This document shows, piece after piece, positions 7,586 to 16,615 of a stretch of 64,000 nucleotides of DNA (the first letter of the stretch is position 1; the number at the start of each line of letters is the position of its first letter). The DNA lies in NCBI GenBank assembly GCA_034113365.1, contig JAXEXP010000034.1, positions 12,225 to 76,224 of the forward strand, given 5' to 3'. The position numbers and the translations under genes were made by a program. The stretch comes from Spyradocola sp034113365. Its GTDB lineage: Bacteria; Bacillota; Clostridia; Christensenellales; UBA1750. The notes below the pieces were generated by a model. That model saw only the letters and a program-made list of their open reading frames with translations. It did no database searches and had not been told where the DNA came from.

Positions 7586-9886
7586 TCAATCCAGTTCCAG
7601 CTCCGCCTGCGCATGCAGTCCGCCGCCCTCGCAGCAGACGCGCACCGTGCCCCGTCCCTTCTTGCGCACCACCAGCAGCAGGCGGCCGCGGTCGGCCGCA
7701 GCCTCGCCGCGGGTGTAGTTGGTGTCGCTCCTGGGGTCCGCGCCGCCCAGCGCCGCCAGCGCCGCGCCCTGCACCTGCACCCGCACGCGCTGGGCAAAGT
7801 CCGGCACCACGCGTCCCTGTCCGTCCACCGCCTCGATGCGCAGGAAGCGGAATTCGCCGCCATAGGAGGGCTCCGCCGTCACGCGCAGCGCCTGCGCAGG
7901 GCCGGTGGTGCATAGGCTCGTCCGTCCCAGCTCCACGCCCGCCCTGCGGGATACCGCCGTCAGCTTCCCGGGCCGGTAGACGACCTCCAGCTCCGTGCGG
8001 TAGTCCTTCACGCCGCCGCGCGCCACGCTCCTGCCGTCCAGCAGCAGCTCCACCTCGTCGCCCGCGCTGTACACCGTCACGCGGACGGGCTTTCCGTCAA
8101 AGCCCTGGAAGTTCCAGCTCTCGATCAGGTCCGCCCAGCCCCAGGCCGACAGCGTCTCCTCCTGCCCAAAGTGCGCGGGATGCTGCACCGCCAGGTAGGG
8201 CTGCACCCGCCCCGACCACACAAAGTCCCGGTAGTGCGACTGCGGCCGCTTGTCCCCGCAGATATCGATGTCGCCGCAGTTGGCGATGTGCCAGGGGTAG
8301 CCCGCGGTGCCGCCCTGCGCCTGCTGCGCGCCGAACGCGCTGCGCCCCAGGCCCGATTCGCCCAGGTAATCCCACGCCGTCCACACAAAGTCGCCGATGA
8401 CCTGCGGATTGCGCAGCACGGCCTCCCAGTTCTCCCTTGCCTGCATCGGGAAGGACTCCGTGCCGCACATCACGCGCTGTGGGAAGAGCGCGCCGTCCTT
8501 TTCATAGCGCTCCAGCAGGTAGTTGTACCCCACCACGTCCAGCGCCGACGCGAAGTCCTCCGAGCGCGTCGCCCAGAAGTCCTTGCCCGCGCCCACCGAC
8601 TTTGACGAGTTGAGCGCCAGCTCCGCCATGTCGCTGTCCTCAAAGAAGTTGCACAGCGCGTTGGCCACGGGCCGCGTCCCGTCCAGCCCGCGGACAAAGT
8701 CCGCCAGCCTGTGCGACCAGGCCGCGCCGTCCGACGCGCCGCTGCGCTCGTAGATCTCGTTTCCCGTGGACCAAAGGATCACGCTGGGATGGTTGCGGTC
8801 GCGCGTGACCATCGCCGTCAGCTCCCCCTGCCACTCGCCCTCGAAGAACAGGTGCTCGTCGTAGGGCCGCTTGCCCTCGCGCCACACGTCAAAGGCCTCG
8901 TCCATCACATACATCCCCAGCTCGTCGCAGGCGTCCAGCAGCGCGGTCGAGGGCGGGTTGTGCGCGCAGCGGATGGCATTGAACCCTGCCGCCTTCAGCT
9001 TTGTGACCCTGCGCCGCTCGATCTCCGGCGCGCTGACCGCGCCCAGCGGCCCGTTGTCGTGGTGCACGCAGCCGCCGCGCAGCTTGACCCGCTCCCCGTT
9101 GATGCGCAGGCCATGCACCGCGTCCACCGCGATGGTGCGCAGCCCCACACGCGTGCGCACCACGTCCCGCACGCACCCGTCCTGCGTCACCGTGGTCACC
9201 AACGTGTACAGCCAGGGCCGCTCCGCCGTCCACAGGCGCGCATCGGGCACCTCCAGCTCGCCGTCCCCGCCGCGCGCGACGGCCTTCCCCTCCGGGTCGA
9301 GCAGCTCGTGCGCCACGCAGCCGCCCTCCCCGAGGCATTCCGTGCGCACGCACAGCACCGCACGGCCCGCCTGCGCCTCCTTCGTCCAGACCTGCACGCC
9401 CCGCGGCGCCACGCAGGGCAGCGGCGCGGTGAGCAGCTCCACCCCGCGGTACAGCCCCGCGCCCGTGTACCAGCGCGACGCGGGCAGCATCGCGCAGCTG
9501 GTGGTGATGTGGATCCAGTTGACGCCCTCGTGCACACGCCCCGTCAGCTCCACCAGAAAGGGCGAATACCCGCCCTTGTGCTGGGCGACCAGCTGCCGGT
9601 TCACGCGCACCTCGCTCAAGCGGTACGCGCCGTCCACGGAAAGGTACACCGCGCCCTCCGCCTCCTCGCGCGTCAGCTCCACGTCCTTCTGGTACTGCCC
9701 GAACCCGCCCGGATACCAGCCCTCCGCCTGATCGCCGGGGCTGTTCGGATCGCGTTCAAACGCGATGCGGAAATCGTGCGGCAGATCCACGCGCTCCGCC
9801 TGCTCTGCGTCCATCCTGCGCGACACCCACTGCGGCGCCCTGTCCGCCCGGAACAGCCAGTCCTCATGGATGCTTCTCGTCCTCAT
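7586..9886 (-). CDS. glycoside hydrolase family 2 (beta-galactosidase-like)
   Basis: A 766-residue retaining beta-glycosidase of family GH2. The order is a jelly-roll sugar-binding domain (about 1-155), an Ig-like domain (about 160-255), a TIM barrel (about 260-550), and C-terminal beta domains of the DUF4982/Ig type. The acid/base is Glu377 in 'ILWSTGNEIYER' and the nucleophile is Glu477 in 'VMCGTESFP'. There is no signal peptide. Its ATG overlaps the stop of the upstream membrane-protein gene (ATGA), indicating translational coupling. The family includes beta-galactosidases, beta-glucuronidases and beta-xylosidases. This architecture fits a beta-galactosidase, but the substrate is not proved. 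Confidence 0.9.
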   Translation of the reverse strand: MRTRSIHEDWLFRADRAPQWVSRRMDAEQAERVDLPHDFRIAFERDPNSPGDQAEGWYPGGFGQYQKDVELTREEAEGAVYLSVDGAYRLSEVRVNRQLVAQHKGGYSPFLVELTGRVHEGVNWIHITTSCAMLPASRWYTGAGLYRGVELLTAPLPCVAPRGVQVWTKEAQAGRAVLCVRTECLGEGGCVAHELLDPEGKAVARGGDGELEVPDARLWTAERPWLYTLVTTVTQDGCVRDVVRTRVGLRTIAVDAVHGLRINGERVKLRGGCVHHDNGPLGAVSAPEIERRRVTKLKAAGFNAIRCAHNPPSTALLDACDELGMYVMDEAFDVWREGKRPYDEHLFFEGEWQGELTAMVTRDRNHPSVILWSTGNEIYERSGASDGAAWSHRLADFVRGLDGTRPVANALCNFFEDSDMAELALNSSKSVGAGKDFWATRSEDFASALDVVGYNYLLERYEKDGALFPQRVMCGTESFPMQARENWEAVLRNPQVIGDFVWTAWDYLGESGLGRSAFGAQQAQGGTAGYPWHIANCGDIDICGDKRPQSHYRDFVWSGRVQPYLAVQHPAHFGQEETLSAWGWADLIESWNFQGFDGKPVRVTVYSAGDEVELLLDGRSVARGGVKDYRTELEVVYRPGKLTAVSRRAGVELGRTSLCTTGPAQALRVTAEPSYGGEFRFLRIEAVDGQGRVVPDFAQRVRVQVQGAALAALGGADPRSDTNYTRGEAAADRGRLLLVVRKKGRGTVRVCCEGGGLHAQAELELD

Positions 9887-10720
9887 GTGCTTTCCACTCC
9901 CTCTGTATCTTTTCTATGCGAGCGCATTTTGGCGCCCATTCTCCTGCGCACCCAGTCCGCCGCTGCGCGCTGCGCCGCCGCGCACGCCGCCACAAACAGC
10001 AGGTACGCCAAGCTGATCAAAGCCTCCAGACCGCCGCCAACAATCAGCTGGAGCAATATAAACAGAAACTCGCACAGCAGCATCATCACGTCCTGCAGCA
10101 CGATCACCCGCCGGACGTCCTCCTTCACCGGCCCGAACAGCCAGCCAAAAAAGCACTCCGCCGCGAGCCGCACCAGATAATACAGCGCAAACCAGTGCAG
10201 CGGTGCGCGCGTCACAAACCCTATTGCCTGCGCAACGCCCACGCCCCACGCGATCACGCCCGTCGCCGCCATCAGCGGCCCCTGCACGACCATGCGCAGG
10301 CGGAACCCCTCCCGCGGCCCGCGCCGCCAGCACACCGCGCACCCGATCAGGTGCGGGACCAACAGCGCCGCCAGCACCGCGCCGCTCACCCAGTCCACCA
10401 AAGCGTCTTCGCCAAACGTGGTGCTCCAGTAATACCCCTGCACCGCCGCCATGATGCCGCACTGCACGCCGACGTGCCACGACGCCGTCCGCGTGTACCA
10501 GCCCTTCCCCGTGCAAAGCGCCTCCGCGGCGATCAGCAGCACGCCAAGCGCCGTCATGACCAGCAGGTATACCCACTCCCACTCCGGCAGCCAGGTCCTG
10601 TCCACCCCCCCAGAACATCCAGGCATTGAACAGCAAAATCATCAATAGATCGATCCCAACGCCCACCGCAAGCGTGCGCACCATCCCGCTGTCCCGCAGC
10701 CGCTTCCAGAGCTGTTTCAT
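9883..10720 (-). CDS. multi-spanning membrane protein, frameshifted at a G7 run
   Basis: The reading frame starts at 10720 (GGAGGCGTGACA before ATG, 'MKQLWKRLRDSG') and gives one hydrophobic span ending in 'NAWMFW'. It runs into a run of seven C on the plus strand (10605-10611). Past that point the continuation is in another frame ('VDRTWLPEWEWVYLL...'), with about six further membrane spans, and ends by overlapping the GH2 start. Six instead of seven G would restore one protein of about 278 residues. I recognise no family. Coupling to the GH2 gene suggests a role in uptake or sensing of its substrate. The slip could be a sequencing error, a real mutation, or phase variation. Confidence 0.7.
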
Positions 10721-10832
10721 TGTCACGCCTCCATTCGCAATAGAATTTCCACACAACCACCGTCTTTTCCTTTTCTCTGCCCGGCAAAGTAACATTCCGG
10801 CGACAATGTATATGGCATTCTCCCCTGCGCCG

Positions 10833-10841
10833 TGTTATGAT
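10833..10841 (+). promoter_or_regulatory. extended -10 promoter of the GH30 gene
   Basis: TGTTATGAT is an extended -10 (TGnTATGAT) 36 bp before the start codon, with no good -35. The perfect palindrome TGATATATCA (10838-10847) overlaps it. Confidence 0.45.
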
Positions 10842-10877
10842 ATATCATCAGCAGCAAATCGCACAGGAGGGTTCTGT

Positions 10878-12251
10878 ATGGATCAGCTCGTCAACCTCTG
10901 GGTCACCGATCAGCAAGGTCATCGCCTCACCCCGCTCCCGCCGCAGGCCATGCGCTATGTCAACACCGACGTGCTGGAAAGCCCCAACCACACCGGTGAC
11001 GTTGAGGGCGCCATCGTCAATCTCCACGACGCCGTGAAATACCAGACCGTCGGCGGCATCGGCGGCGCGTTCACGGACGCCTCGGCATCACTATGGATGC
11101 AGATGCCCCCCGACCGCCGTCAGGAGCTGATCCGCGCCTACTTCGACCGCGAGACCGGCATAGGCTACACGTTCGGCCGTCTCTCCATCGGCAGCTGCGA
11201 TTTCTCCACCGATGACTACACCTATGTCGACGAGGGCGACGCCACCCTTTCCACCTTCACACTCGCGCACGACCGCCAGGCCGTGTTCCCCATGGTCAAG
11301 GCCGCGCAGCAGTACGCCGACCTCACGCTGATGGCCTCCCCCTGGTCGCCGCCCGCGTACATGAAGACCAACCACAGCCGCATCGGCGGCCACCTGAAAA
11401 AAGACTGCTACCCCCTCTGGGCGCGTTACCTGCGTAAATATGTGGACGCATGCCGTCAGGAGGGCATCGCCATAAGCCTACTCTCCATCCAGAACGAGCC
11501 GCGCCATCACCAGATCTGGGAGTCCTGCCTCTACACCCCCGACGAGGAGATCGCGTTTCTCGGCGTACTGGGTGAGGCGCTGCAGGGTTCCGGCACCCGC
11601 ATACTCTGTTACGACCATTGCCGCGAGCGCGTGTTCGAGCGCGCCGCGGCGATCCTGGGCTCCGGGAACGGCAAGTATTGCGACGGCATCGCGCACCACT
11701 GGTACTCCGGCGATCACTTCGGCGAGCTGCGCGCCTTCCACGCGGCCTACCCGGACAAGCTGAGCGTCGCCAGCGAGGGCTGCTGCGTCGTGCCGGGCAG
11801 CGGCATCAAGCCCGAGCTCGACCTCCCCTTCGCTGAAAAATACGCCCACGACCTATGCGGCTGCTTCCAAAACGGCCTCAACAGCTACTGCGACTGGAAC
11901 CTGCTGCTCGACGAGCACAACGGCCCCTACCACAACCGCGACGGCCGTCCCTGCAGCGCTGAAGCCCCGGTCTACTTCATCCGCCAGACCGGCGAGCTGC
12001 TCTACCGCCTCTCCTACTACTACATCGGCCACTACAGTAAATTCGTGCGCCCCGGCGCCCGCGTCATCGCCTCCAGCTCCCACCACCCTGACCTCGAGAC
12101 TGTCGCCTTTCAAAACCCCGACGCCTCCCTTGTCTGCGTGCTCCTCAACCGCACCGCCGCGCCCCTCCCCTGCACCCTCCGCCACAACGGCTGCATCGTC
12201 CCCATCACCCTCCAGTCCCACTCCATCGCCACCGCCGTGATTCCTCAGTAA
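10878..12251 (+). CDS. glycoside hydrolase family 30 protein
   Basis: A 457-residue GH30 enzyme (glucosylceramidase / beta-1,6-glucanase / xylanase clan GH-A). ATG 10878 follows AGGAGG by 7 nt. The frame is open further upstream but without a ribosome site. 'GIGGAFTDASA' is the family's N-terminal signature. The acid/base is Glu207 in 'SIQNEPRHHQ' and the nucleophile is Glu300 in 'SVASEGCC'. A C-terminal beta-sandwich completes the usual length. There is no signal peptide. It is divergent from the membrane protein/GH2 unit. Reported GH30 substrates vary widely, so only the family is firm. Confidence 0.9.
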   Translation: MDQLVNLWVTDQQGHRLTPLPPQAMRYVNTDVLESPNHTGDVEGAIVNLHDAVKYQTVGGIGGAFTDASASLWMQMPPDRRQELIRAYFDRETGIGYTFGRLSIGSCDFSTDDYTYVDEGDATLSTFTLAHDRQAVFPMVKAAQQYADLTLMASPWSPPAYMKTNHSRIGGHLKKDCYPLWARYLRKYVDACRQEGIAISLLSIQNEPRHHQIWESCLYTPDEEIAFLGVLGEALQGSGTRILCYDHCRERVFERAAAILGSGNGKYCDGIAHHWYSGDHFGELRAFHAAYPDKLSVASEGCCVVPGSGIKPELDLPFAEKYAHDLCGCFQNGLNSYCDWNLLLDEHNGPYHNRDGRPCSAEAPVYFIRQTGELLYRLSYYYIGHYSKFVRPGARVIASSSHHPDLETVAFQNPDASLVCVLLNRTAAPLPCTLRHNGCIVPITLQSHSIATAVIPQ

Positions 12252-12276
12252 CCCCCGCCCCAATCCCAATCAGCCA

Positions 12277-12320
12277 AAAACGCACACAGAGCGATGCAAA
12301 ACTCGCCCCGTGTGCGTTTT
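12277..12320 (+). terminator. bidirectional intrinsic terminator
   Basis: An 11-bp stem, AAAACGCACAC (12277-12287) with GTGTGCGTTTT (12310-12320), sits between the convergent GH30 gene and the last gene of the rlmD operon. The A/T ends give U-tracts in both directions. Confidence 0.85.
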
Positions 12321-12332
12321 CATTCCCAAAGC

Positions 12333-12737
12333 TCACCGCATCAAAAGCCACTCTTTGGCCTTTTCATAATCCCGGAAGAATTGCATTACAGCGCAGGATT
12401 CTGCCCGTATCCGGTCAAACAGTTTCCGTTCCTTCCGCCCCACGCCGACAAATGCGATCATCAAAAACCGCTTGGGGCACTGCAGAATCCCGTCCACAAT
12501 CTGCGCCGCGATCCGCTCCGTCACGGCAGTCTCATCCAAATTGACGATCATATAGGAAGAAACCGACGGCCGCCCGAACGTACTGCGATCCTCGCGAAAT
12601 TTCCCGATCACTTCCTCTTCCATTTCGCCCATGCCGTCCAGATGCTCGCACCATATACTCCCGCCGTGATAGTTCAGCTCAAAGGACTTCTTCTCAATCC
12701 CGGCCCGCTCCTTCTCATTCATCCGCTCCATGCGCAT
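12333..12737 (-). CDS. hypothetical protein, possible STAS/SpoIIAA-like fold
   Basis: A 134-residue soluble protein. The chosen ATG (12737) overlaps the upstream stop as TGATG, with GGAGG 4 nt away; ATG 12731 would have better spacing. The core pattern (beta strand 'SSYMIVNLDET', helix 'IAAQIVDGILQCP', strand 'RFLMIAFVGVG', helix, strand 'AVMQFFRDYEKAKEWLL') resembles the alternating strands and helices of STAS/SpoIIAA-like proteins. That is an inference from the pattern only. It is the last gene of the rlmD operon. Confidence 0.6.
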   Translation of the reverse strand: MRMERMNEKERAGIEKKSFELNYHGGSIWCEHLDGMGEMEEEVIGKFREDRSTFGRPSVSSYMIVNLDETAVTERIAAQIVDGILQCPKRFLMIAFVGVGRKERKLFDRIRAESCAVMQFFRDYEKAKEWLLMR

Positions 12738-13594
12738 CAGTCCTCCACAAAGCAAAATTGGGAATGTGCGCGGCTGCGCCTGCGGATGGGCACGGGCGGG
12801 CTGTCCTCATCTCCCGCGATCTCCTCGTCCCCGTCATAATCCCTGCAGCGCCAGCTGATATAATATCCCTTCTCATCGATCTGGAACCGGTAGACCCGCC
12901 GCTTCATCAGACAGCGCTCCTCCAGCGGCGTGCTGCCCGAAAAGAAGCTGTCCGGCGGCTCACAGTAGAGCACGCGCCTCTCGTCCGCCCCGGTCAGCAG
13001 ACCCGCCTCATAGTCATACGCCGCATCGTACAATTCGCAGGCCTGACTGCGCTCCGGGTGCCTCGCGTCGTAGAGTATATACAGGCTGGCGTAATGCAGA
13101 ATGCGCCTGTCATCGCCATAATCGCACACAAATATGCTGTAGGGCTCCTTCAGCCTGCAGTTGAACCGATACCCCACGGCCTGCTTCTCCCCATAGGAAA
13201 CAAACGTGACCTCCCTCACGTTCTGACTGCTCCCGTGCTTCACCACCCGCAGCCTTTTCTCCGCGTCAAACCCATACAGCAGGTCTTCCCAGCTGTCCAC
13301 GTCTGGCTCCCGGATCAGCCTGCCCCGGCGCACGCCGCCCACGGTGAGGTCGGAGATCGGGTCCGGGTCCAGCGCGCCCAGCCCCACGCCCTGATACCCC
13401 GTGCAGCCCCGCCAATACGCGACGCGCGGCATGCTCCCCTTGCTCAGCACGTCGTACGCCCCATCCATGCGCAGCAGCCGGTTCAGCAGCTCCTGCGTGC
13501 GCTCCAGCAGATAAACCTTCGCCGCAGCGTGCTCCGCCGCGTCCTGACCCAGGTAGAACGCCCCCGCGTTCGCATAATCCAAAGCCTTCTGCAC
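12737..13594 (-). CDS. hypothetical protein in the rlmD operon
   Basis: A 285-residue soluble protein of unknown family. It starts with GTG at 13594 (GGGAGCTGGATC upstream), 12 bp after the preceding gene, and is coupled to the next gene through TGATG. The N-terminus is helical and Ala/Leu-rich. The rest is strand-rich with many Tyr, Asp and Cys ('IFVCDYGDDRRILHYAS', 'KGYYISWRCRDYDGD') and ends in an acidic then basic tail. No catalytic motif, signal peptide or membrane segment is evident. I do not recognise a function. Confidence 0.7.
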   Translation of the reverse strand: MQKALDYANAGAFYLGQDAAEHAAAKVYLLERTQELLNRLLRMDGAYDVLSKGSMPRVAYWRGCTGYQGVGLGALDPDPISDLTVGGVRRGRLIREPDVDSWEDLLYGFDAEKRLRVVKHGSSQNVREVTFVSYGEKQAVGYRFNCRLKEPYSIFVCDYGDDRRILHYASLYILYDARHPERSQACELYDAAYDYEAGLLTGADERRVLYCEPPDSFFSGSTPLEERCLMKRRVYRFQIDEKGYYISWRCRDYDGDEEIAGDEDSPPVPIRRRSRAHSQFCFVED

Positions 13595-13606
13595 GATCCA
13601 GCTCCC

Positions 13607-14134
13607 CTATTTGCGCGTTTCCTGCTCGTACTTCTCGTCGAACGCGGCGCGAAGCATCGCCCGCCCCTCGCGCGGCAGCACGTTCAACAGCTTTTCATAG
13701 GTCTTTCGGCGGTATTCAATGGGAATGACCTCGCTGGTATTCGGCACGTTGTTGATGTGCGACAGCTCGTAATTCGACAGTATCTTCGTGGAAAACACAA
13801 TATACGGCACCGGCACGCAGACGTGAATATAATACGCCGGGTAGATGTGCAGGCTCCTGTAAGGCACCAGCGTCGCCTTGCGAAACGGCGCGCGGTGGAT
13901 CAGCCCCTCCGGCGTAAACTCAATGTTGGCATACCATTTGGGGGCGGCCAGCAGACAGGCACCGATCCAGCCGATTGCCAGCACGCCGCATGAAATCACT
14001 CCTCCCAAACCTCCACCGCCCATATAGTATATGAACGAAAGCCCACCCACCACCAATAACGTAAGGATGATCGACGCTATAGCCAGTCCGCGGTTCGTAA
14101 ACATCCTCAGATTGTCATTCTTCGTGTTTTTCAT
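13607..14134 (-). CDS. membrane protein with two N-terminal spans
   Basis: A 175-residue protein. ATG 14134 follows AAGGAGAGCAAT and overlaps the rlmD stop (ATGA). Two hydrophobic segments (about 15-35 and 40-62) form a hairpin. A cytoplasmic region follows ('YANIEFTPEGLIHRAPFRK', then 'VPYIVFSTKILSNYELSHI') ending in a charged tail. The strand pattern after the spans is reminiscent of bacterial PH-like domains, but the call is weak. It is the second gene of the rlmD operon. Confidence 0.7.
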   Translation of the reverse strand: MKNTKNDNLRMFTNRGLAIASIILTLLVVGGLSFIYYMGGGGLGGVISCGVLAIGWIGACLLAAPKWYANIEFTPEGLIHRAPFRKATLVPYRSLHIYPAYYIHVCVPVPYIVFSTKILSNYELSHINNVPNTSEVIPIEYRRKTYEKLLNVLPREGRAMLRAAFDEKYEQETRK

Positions 14135-15498
14135 ATTGCTCTCCTTTCCATCAACGCCACACACTCCACCTCGCCCGTCCACGGGAACATGTCGCAGGGC
14201 CGCAGCGCGCGCAGCGGATAGCCCAGCTCTGCCAGCCGCTTTGCGTCGCGGGCGAGCGTTGCGGGGTTGCAGGAGACGTACACGATGCGCCGGGGTGCGC
14301 TGCGCGCCACGGCCTCCAGCACCGCGGGCTCGCAGCCCTTGCGCGGCGGGTCGAGCACCGCCACGTCCGGCCGCAGCCCGTCCTCCACCAGCCGGGGCAG
14401 CACGTCCTCGCACGCCCCCGCGAGGAACTCCGCGTTGCCCACGCCATTGCGCGCGGCGTTCTCTTTTGCGTCGCGCACCGCGTCGGGCACGATCTCGATG
14501 CCCACCACGCGCCCCGCCTTGCGCGCCATGCACAGCCCGATGGTGCCCGCGCCGCAGTAGGCGTACACCACCGTCTCCCCGCCCGACAGCGCCGCGAACT
14601 CCAGCGCCTGCGCGTACAGCCGCTCGGTCTGCACGCGGTTGACCTGATAGAACGACAGCGGCGACAGCCGGAACCGCAGCCCCATCAGCTCGTCCTCCAG
14701 CCGCTCCTTCCCAAAGAGCAGCCTGTTCTTGCGCCCCAGTATCTCCTGCGTCGCCCGGGGATTGACGTTCTGCACCACGCTCTCCAGCCCCGGCACCGCC
14801 GCCCGCAGCGCCGCCACCAGCGCATCCTTTGCCGGCAGCGCCTCTCCCGCCGTCACCACGACCGCCATCACGCCGCCCGTGCGGTTCGTCCGCACCATCA
14901 GATGCCGCACGATTCCCCGCCGGGCGCGCTCGTCGTAGGGCGCAACGCGCCTCTCCCGCATCCAGCCCTCCACCGCCGCAGCCGCCGCACAGGCCTCCTC
15001 CGTCTGAAGCAGACAATCCGTCGCGGGCGCCAGCGCATGCGTCCCGCGCCCGACAAACCCCAGCCGCGGCTGCCCCGCAACGCTGCCCGCGCGGAACACC
15101 GCCTTGTTGCGGTAGCGCCACGGCGTCTCCATGCCCAGTATGGGCAGCATCTCAAAGCCCTGCTGACCGCCCACGCGCCGCATCAGCTGCTCCACCTGCC
15201 CGCTCAGCGCCTGCCCATGCGCCTCATAATCCATGAACTGCATGCTGCACCCGCCGCAGCGCCCCGCGTGCGGACAGACCGGCTCCACCCGCCGCGCCGA
15301 GGGCGTCAGGATCTCCTCGACCTGCGCCCGTGCGTACCGCGGCTGCACCTCCGTCACCCGCGCCCGCACGCGCTCGCCGGGCAGCGTCTGCGCCACAAAC
15401 ACCGTCAGCCCCTCGTGCACCGCCACACCGCTGCCCGCGTCGCCCGCGCGCACGATGTCCAGCTCCAGCCTCTGCCCCTTTTTCAGCGGATATTCCAT
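14131..15498 (-). CDS. rlmD: 23S rRNA (uracil-C5)-methyltransferase, RlmD/RumA type
   Basis: A 455-residue SAM-dependent methyltransferase for 5-methyluridine in 23S rRNA. ATG 15498 is preceded by AAAGGAG 11 nt away. A GTG ten codons upstream lacks a ribosome site. The order is a TRAM domain (about 1-60), an iron-sulfur region with 'CPHAGRCGGCSMQF', and a C-terminal Rossmann methyltransferase with 'VYAYCGAGTIGLCMA' and 'VAVLDPPRKGCEP'. The catalytic Cys is in 'IVYVSCNPATLARD'. Which uridine it modifies (1939, 747 or tRNA U54) is uncertain, as clostridia often have several paralogues. It heads a four-gene overlapping operon. Confidence 0.92.
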   Translation of the reverse strand: MEYPLKKGQRLELDIVRAGDAGSGVAVHEGLTVFVAQTLPGERVRARVTEVQPRYARAQVEEILTPSARRVEPVCPHAGRCGGCSMQFMDYEAHGQALSGQVEQLMRRVGGQQGFEMLPILGMETPWRYRNKAVFRAGSVAGQPRLGFVGRGTHALAPATDCLLQTEEACAAAAAVEGWMRERRVAPYDERARRGIVRHLMVRTNRTGGVMAVVVTAGEALPAKDALVAALRAAVPGLESVVQNVNPRATQEILGRKNRLLFGKERLEDELMGLRFRLSPLSFYQVNRVQTERLYAQALEFAALSGGETVVYAYCGAGTIGLCMARKAGRVVGIEIVPDAVRDAKENAARNGVGNAEFLAGACEDVLPRLVEDGLRPDVAVLDPPRKGCEPAVLEAVARSAPRRIVYVSCNPATLARDAKRLAELGYPLRALRPCDMFPWTGEVECVALMERRAI

Positions 15499-15561
15499 CT
15501 CTGCCTGCGCTCCTTTACATTTCCTCACCCGGGCGGTATAATGGCCGTGACAAAACCGGCC

Positions 15562-16530
15562 TCAGTCGCCCGTAAATCCGGCGTCCCCCAGCACGCGCAC
15601 CGTGCCGTCGTCCCGCACCAGCACCGCCGCGCACTCCGGGTATTCCTCCCGCAGCAGCACTTCCGCCCGCTCCTCGCCCATCACGAACAGCGCGGTGGAC
15701 AGCGCGTCCGCCGTCAGCCCGTCGGGCGCCAGCACCGTCGCCGACGCGATGCCGCTGCGCGCGGGATACCCCGTCTGCGGGTCCAGGATGTGGTGATACC
15801 GCACGCCGTCTACCTCAAAATACCGCTGCGCGCCCGAGGAGGTCGCCACCGCGCGGCTGCCCGCAAACGCTACCGTGCCCACGGTGCCCTCGCCCCGCGG
15901 GTCCTCAATGGCCACCACCCAGGCGCTGCCGTCTGGCTTGCCCCCCAGCGTCAGGATGTTGCCGCCCAGGCTCAGCAGCGCGCACGTCACGCCGCGCGCC
16001 CGCAGCGCCTCCACCGCCTCGTCGCCGATGGCGCCCTTTGCCACCGCGCCCAGGTCGATGGACACCGCCTCCGCCGTGACCACGTCGCCCTCGATCGCGA
16101 TGCGCTCCATGCCCCTGCGGCGCAGCGCCTCGTCGATCTGCGCCTGCTGCGGCACGCGCGGGCTGTCGCTCTTATAGTCCCACAAATCAGATACCGCCAG
16201 CAGCGTCACGTCCAGCGCACCCGCCGTCTCCCGGCCGATGGCAAGCGCACGACCCAGCACCTGCGCCGTCAGCGCGTCCACCTGCACGGGCTGCCCGCCC
16301 GACGCATTGAGCGCCGAAATGTCGCTGCCCTCGCGGTGCGCCGACAGCAGACGCTCGCATGCGTCGATGCGCGCCAGCGCCGCCTCCGCGTCCGCCTCGT
16401 CCCCGCCGGAAAAGATCTTCACCGTGATCTCGGTATCCAATGCAAAGCTGCCCGCCTGCACCGTGCGCTGCCCGCACCCCGCGCAGCCCAGCAGCAAAAG
16501 CGCCAGAAACAGCGCCGCGATCCTCCTCAT
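15562..16530 (-). CDS. apbE: FAD:protein FMN transferase (ApbE family) lipoprotein
   Basis: A 322-residue flavin transferase that attaches FMN covalently to Ser/Thr of extracytoplasmic proteins. ATG 16530 follows AAAGGA by 9 nt and gives a lipoprotein signal (MRRIAALFLALLLLGCAGC). Family motifs include 'FALDTEITVKI', 'ALNASGGQPVQV', 'VSIDLGAVAKGAIGDEAVEAL', 'ALLSLGGNILTLGG' and 'HILDPQTGYPARSG'. It is divergent from the NusG-domain-II/Gx-transporter pair across 85 bp. ApbE (FmnB) with those two occurs in flavin-based extracellular electron transfer loci. No flavinylated target protein was found in the window. Confidence 0.92.
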   Translation of the reverse strand: MRRIAALFLALLLLGCAGCGQRTVQAGSFALDTEITVKIFSGGDEADAEAALARIDACERLLSAHREGSDISALNASGGQPVQVDALTAQVLGRALAIGRETAGALDVTLLAVSDLWDYKSDSPRVPQQAQIDEALRRRGMERIAIEGDVVTAEAVSIDLGAVAKGAIGDEAVEALRARGVTCALLSLGGNILTLGGKPDGSAWVVAIEDPRGEGTVGTVAFAGSRAVATSSGAQRYFEVDGVRYHHILDPQTGYPARSGIASATVLAPDGLTADALSTALFVMGEERAEVLLREEYPECAAVLVRDDGTVRVLGDAGFTGD

Positions 16531-16571
16531 GCCGTCATTTCCTTTCATTTCGCGGTCTTTCCGCTGCAACT

Positions 16572-16600
16572 AGCCTACCCCATCCGTGCAATTCTGTCAA
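16572..16600 (-). promoter_or_regulatory. promoter of apbE
   Basis: Minus strand: consensus TTGACA (rc of 16595-16600), 17 bp, TAGGCT (rc of 16572-16577). It lies in the short divergent region with the NusG-domain gene. Confidence 0.5.
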
Positions 16601-16615
16601 CGAGGAATGTATTCT

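Noticed and set aside
14135..15121. Fusion of a long N-terminal part to the 175-residue membrane protein
   Set aside because: That part is an out-of-frame reading of rlmD. The ATG at 14134 has AAGGAGAG and overlaps the rlmD stop.
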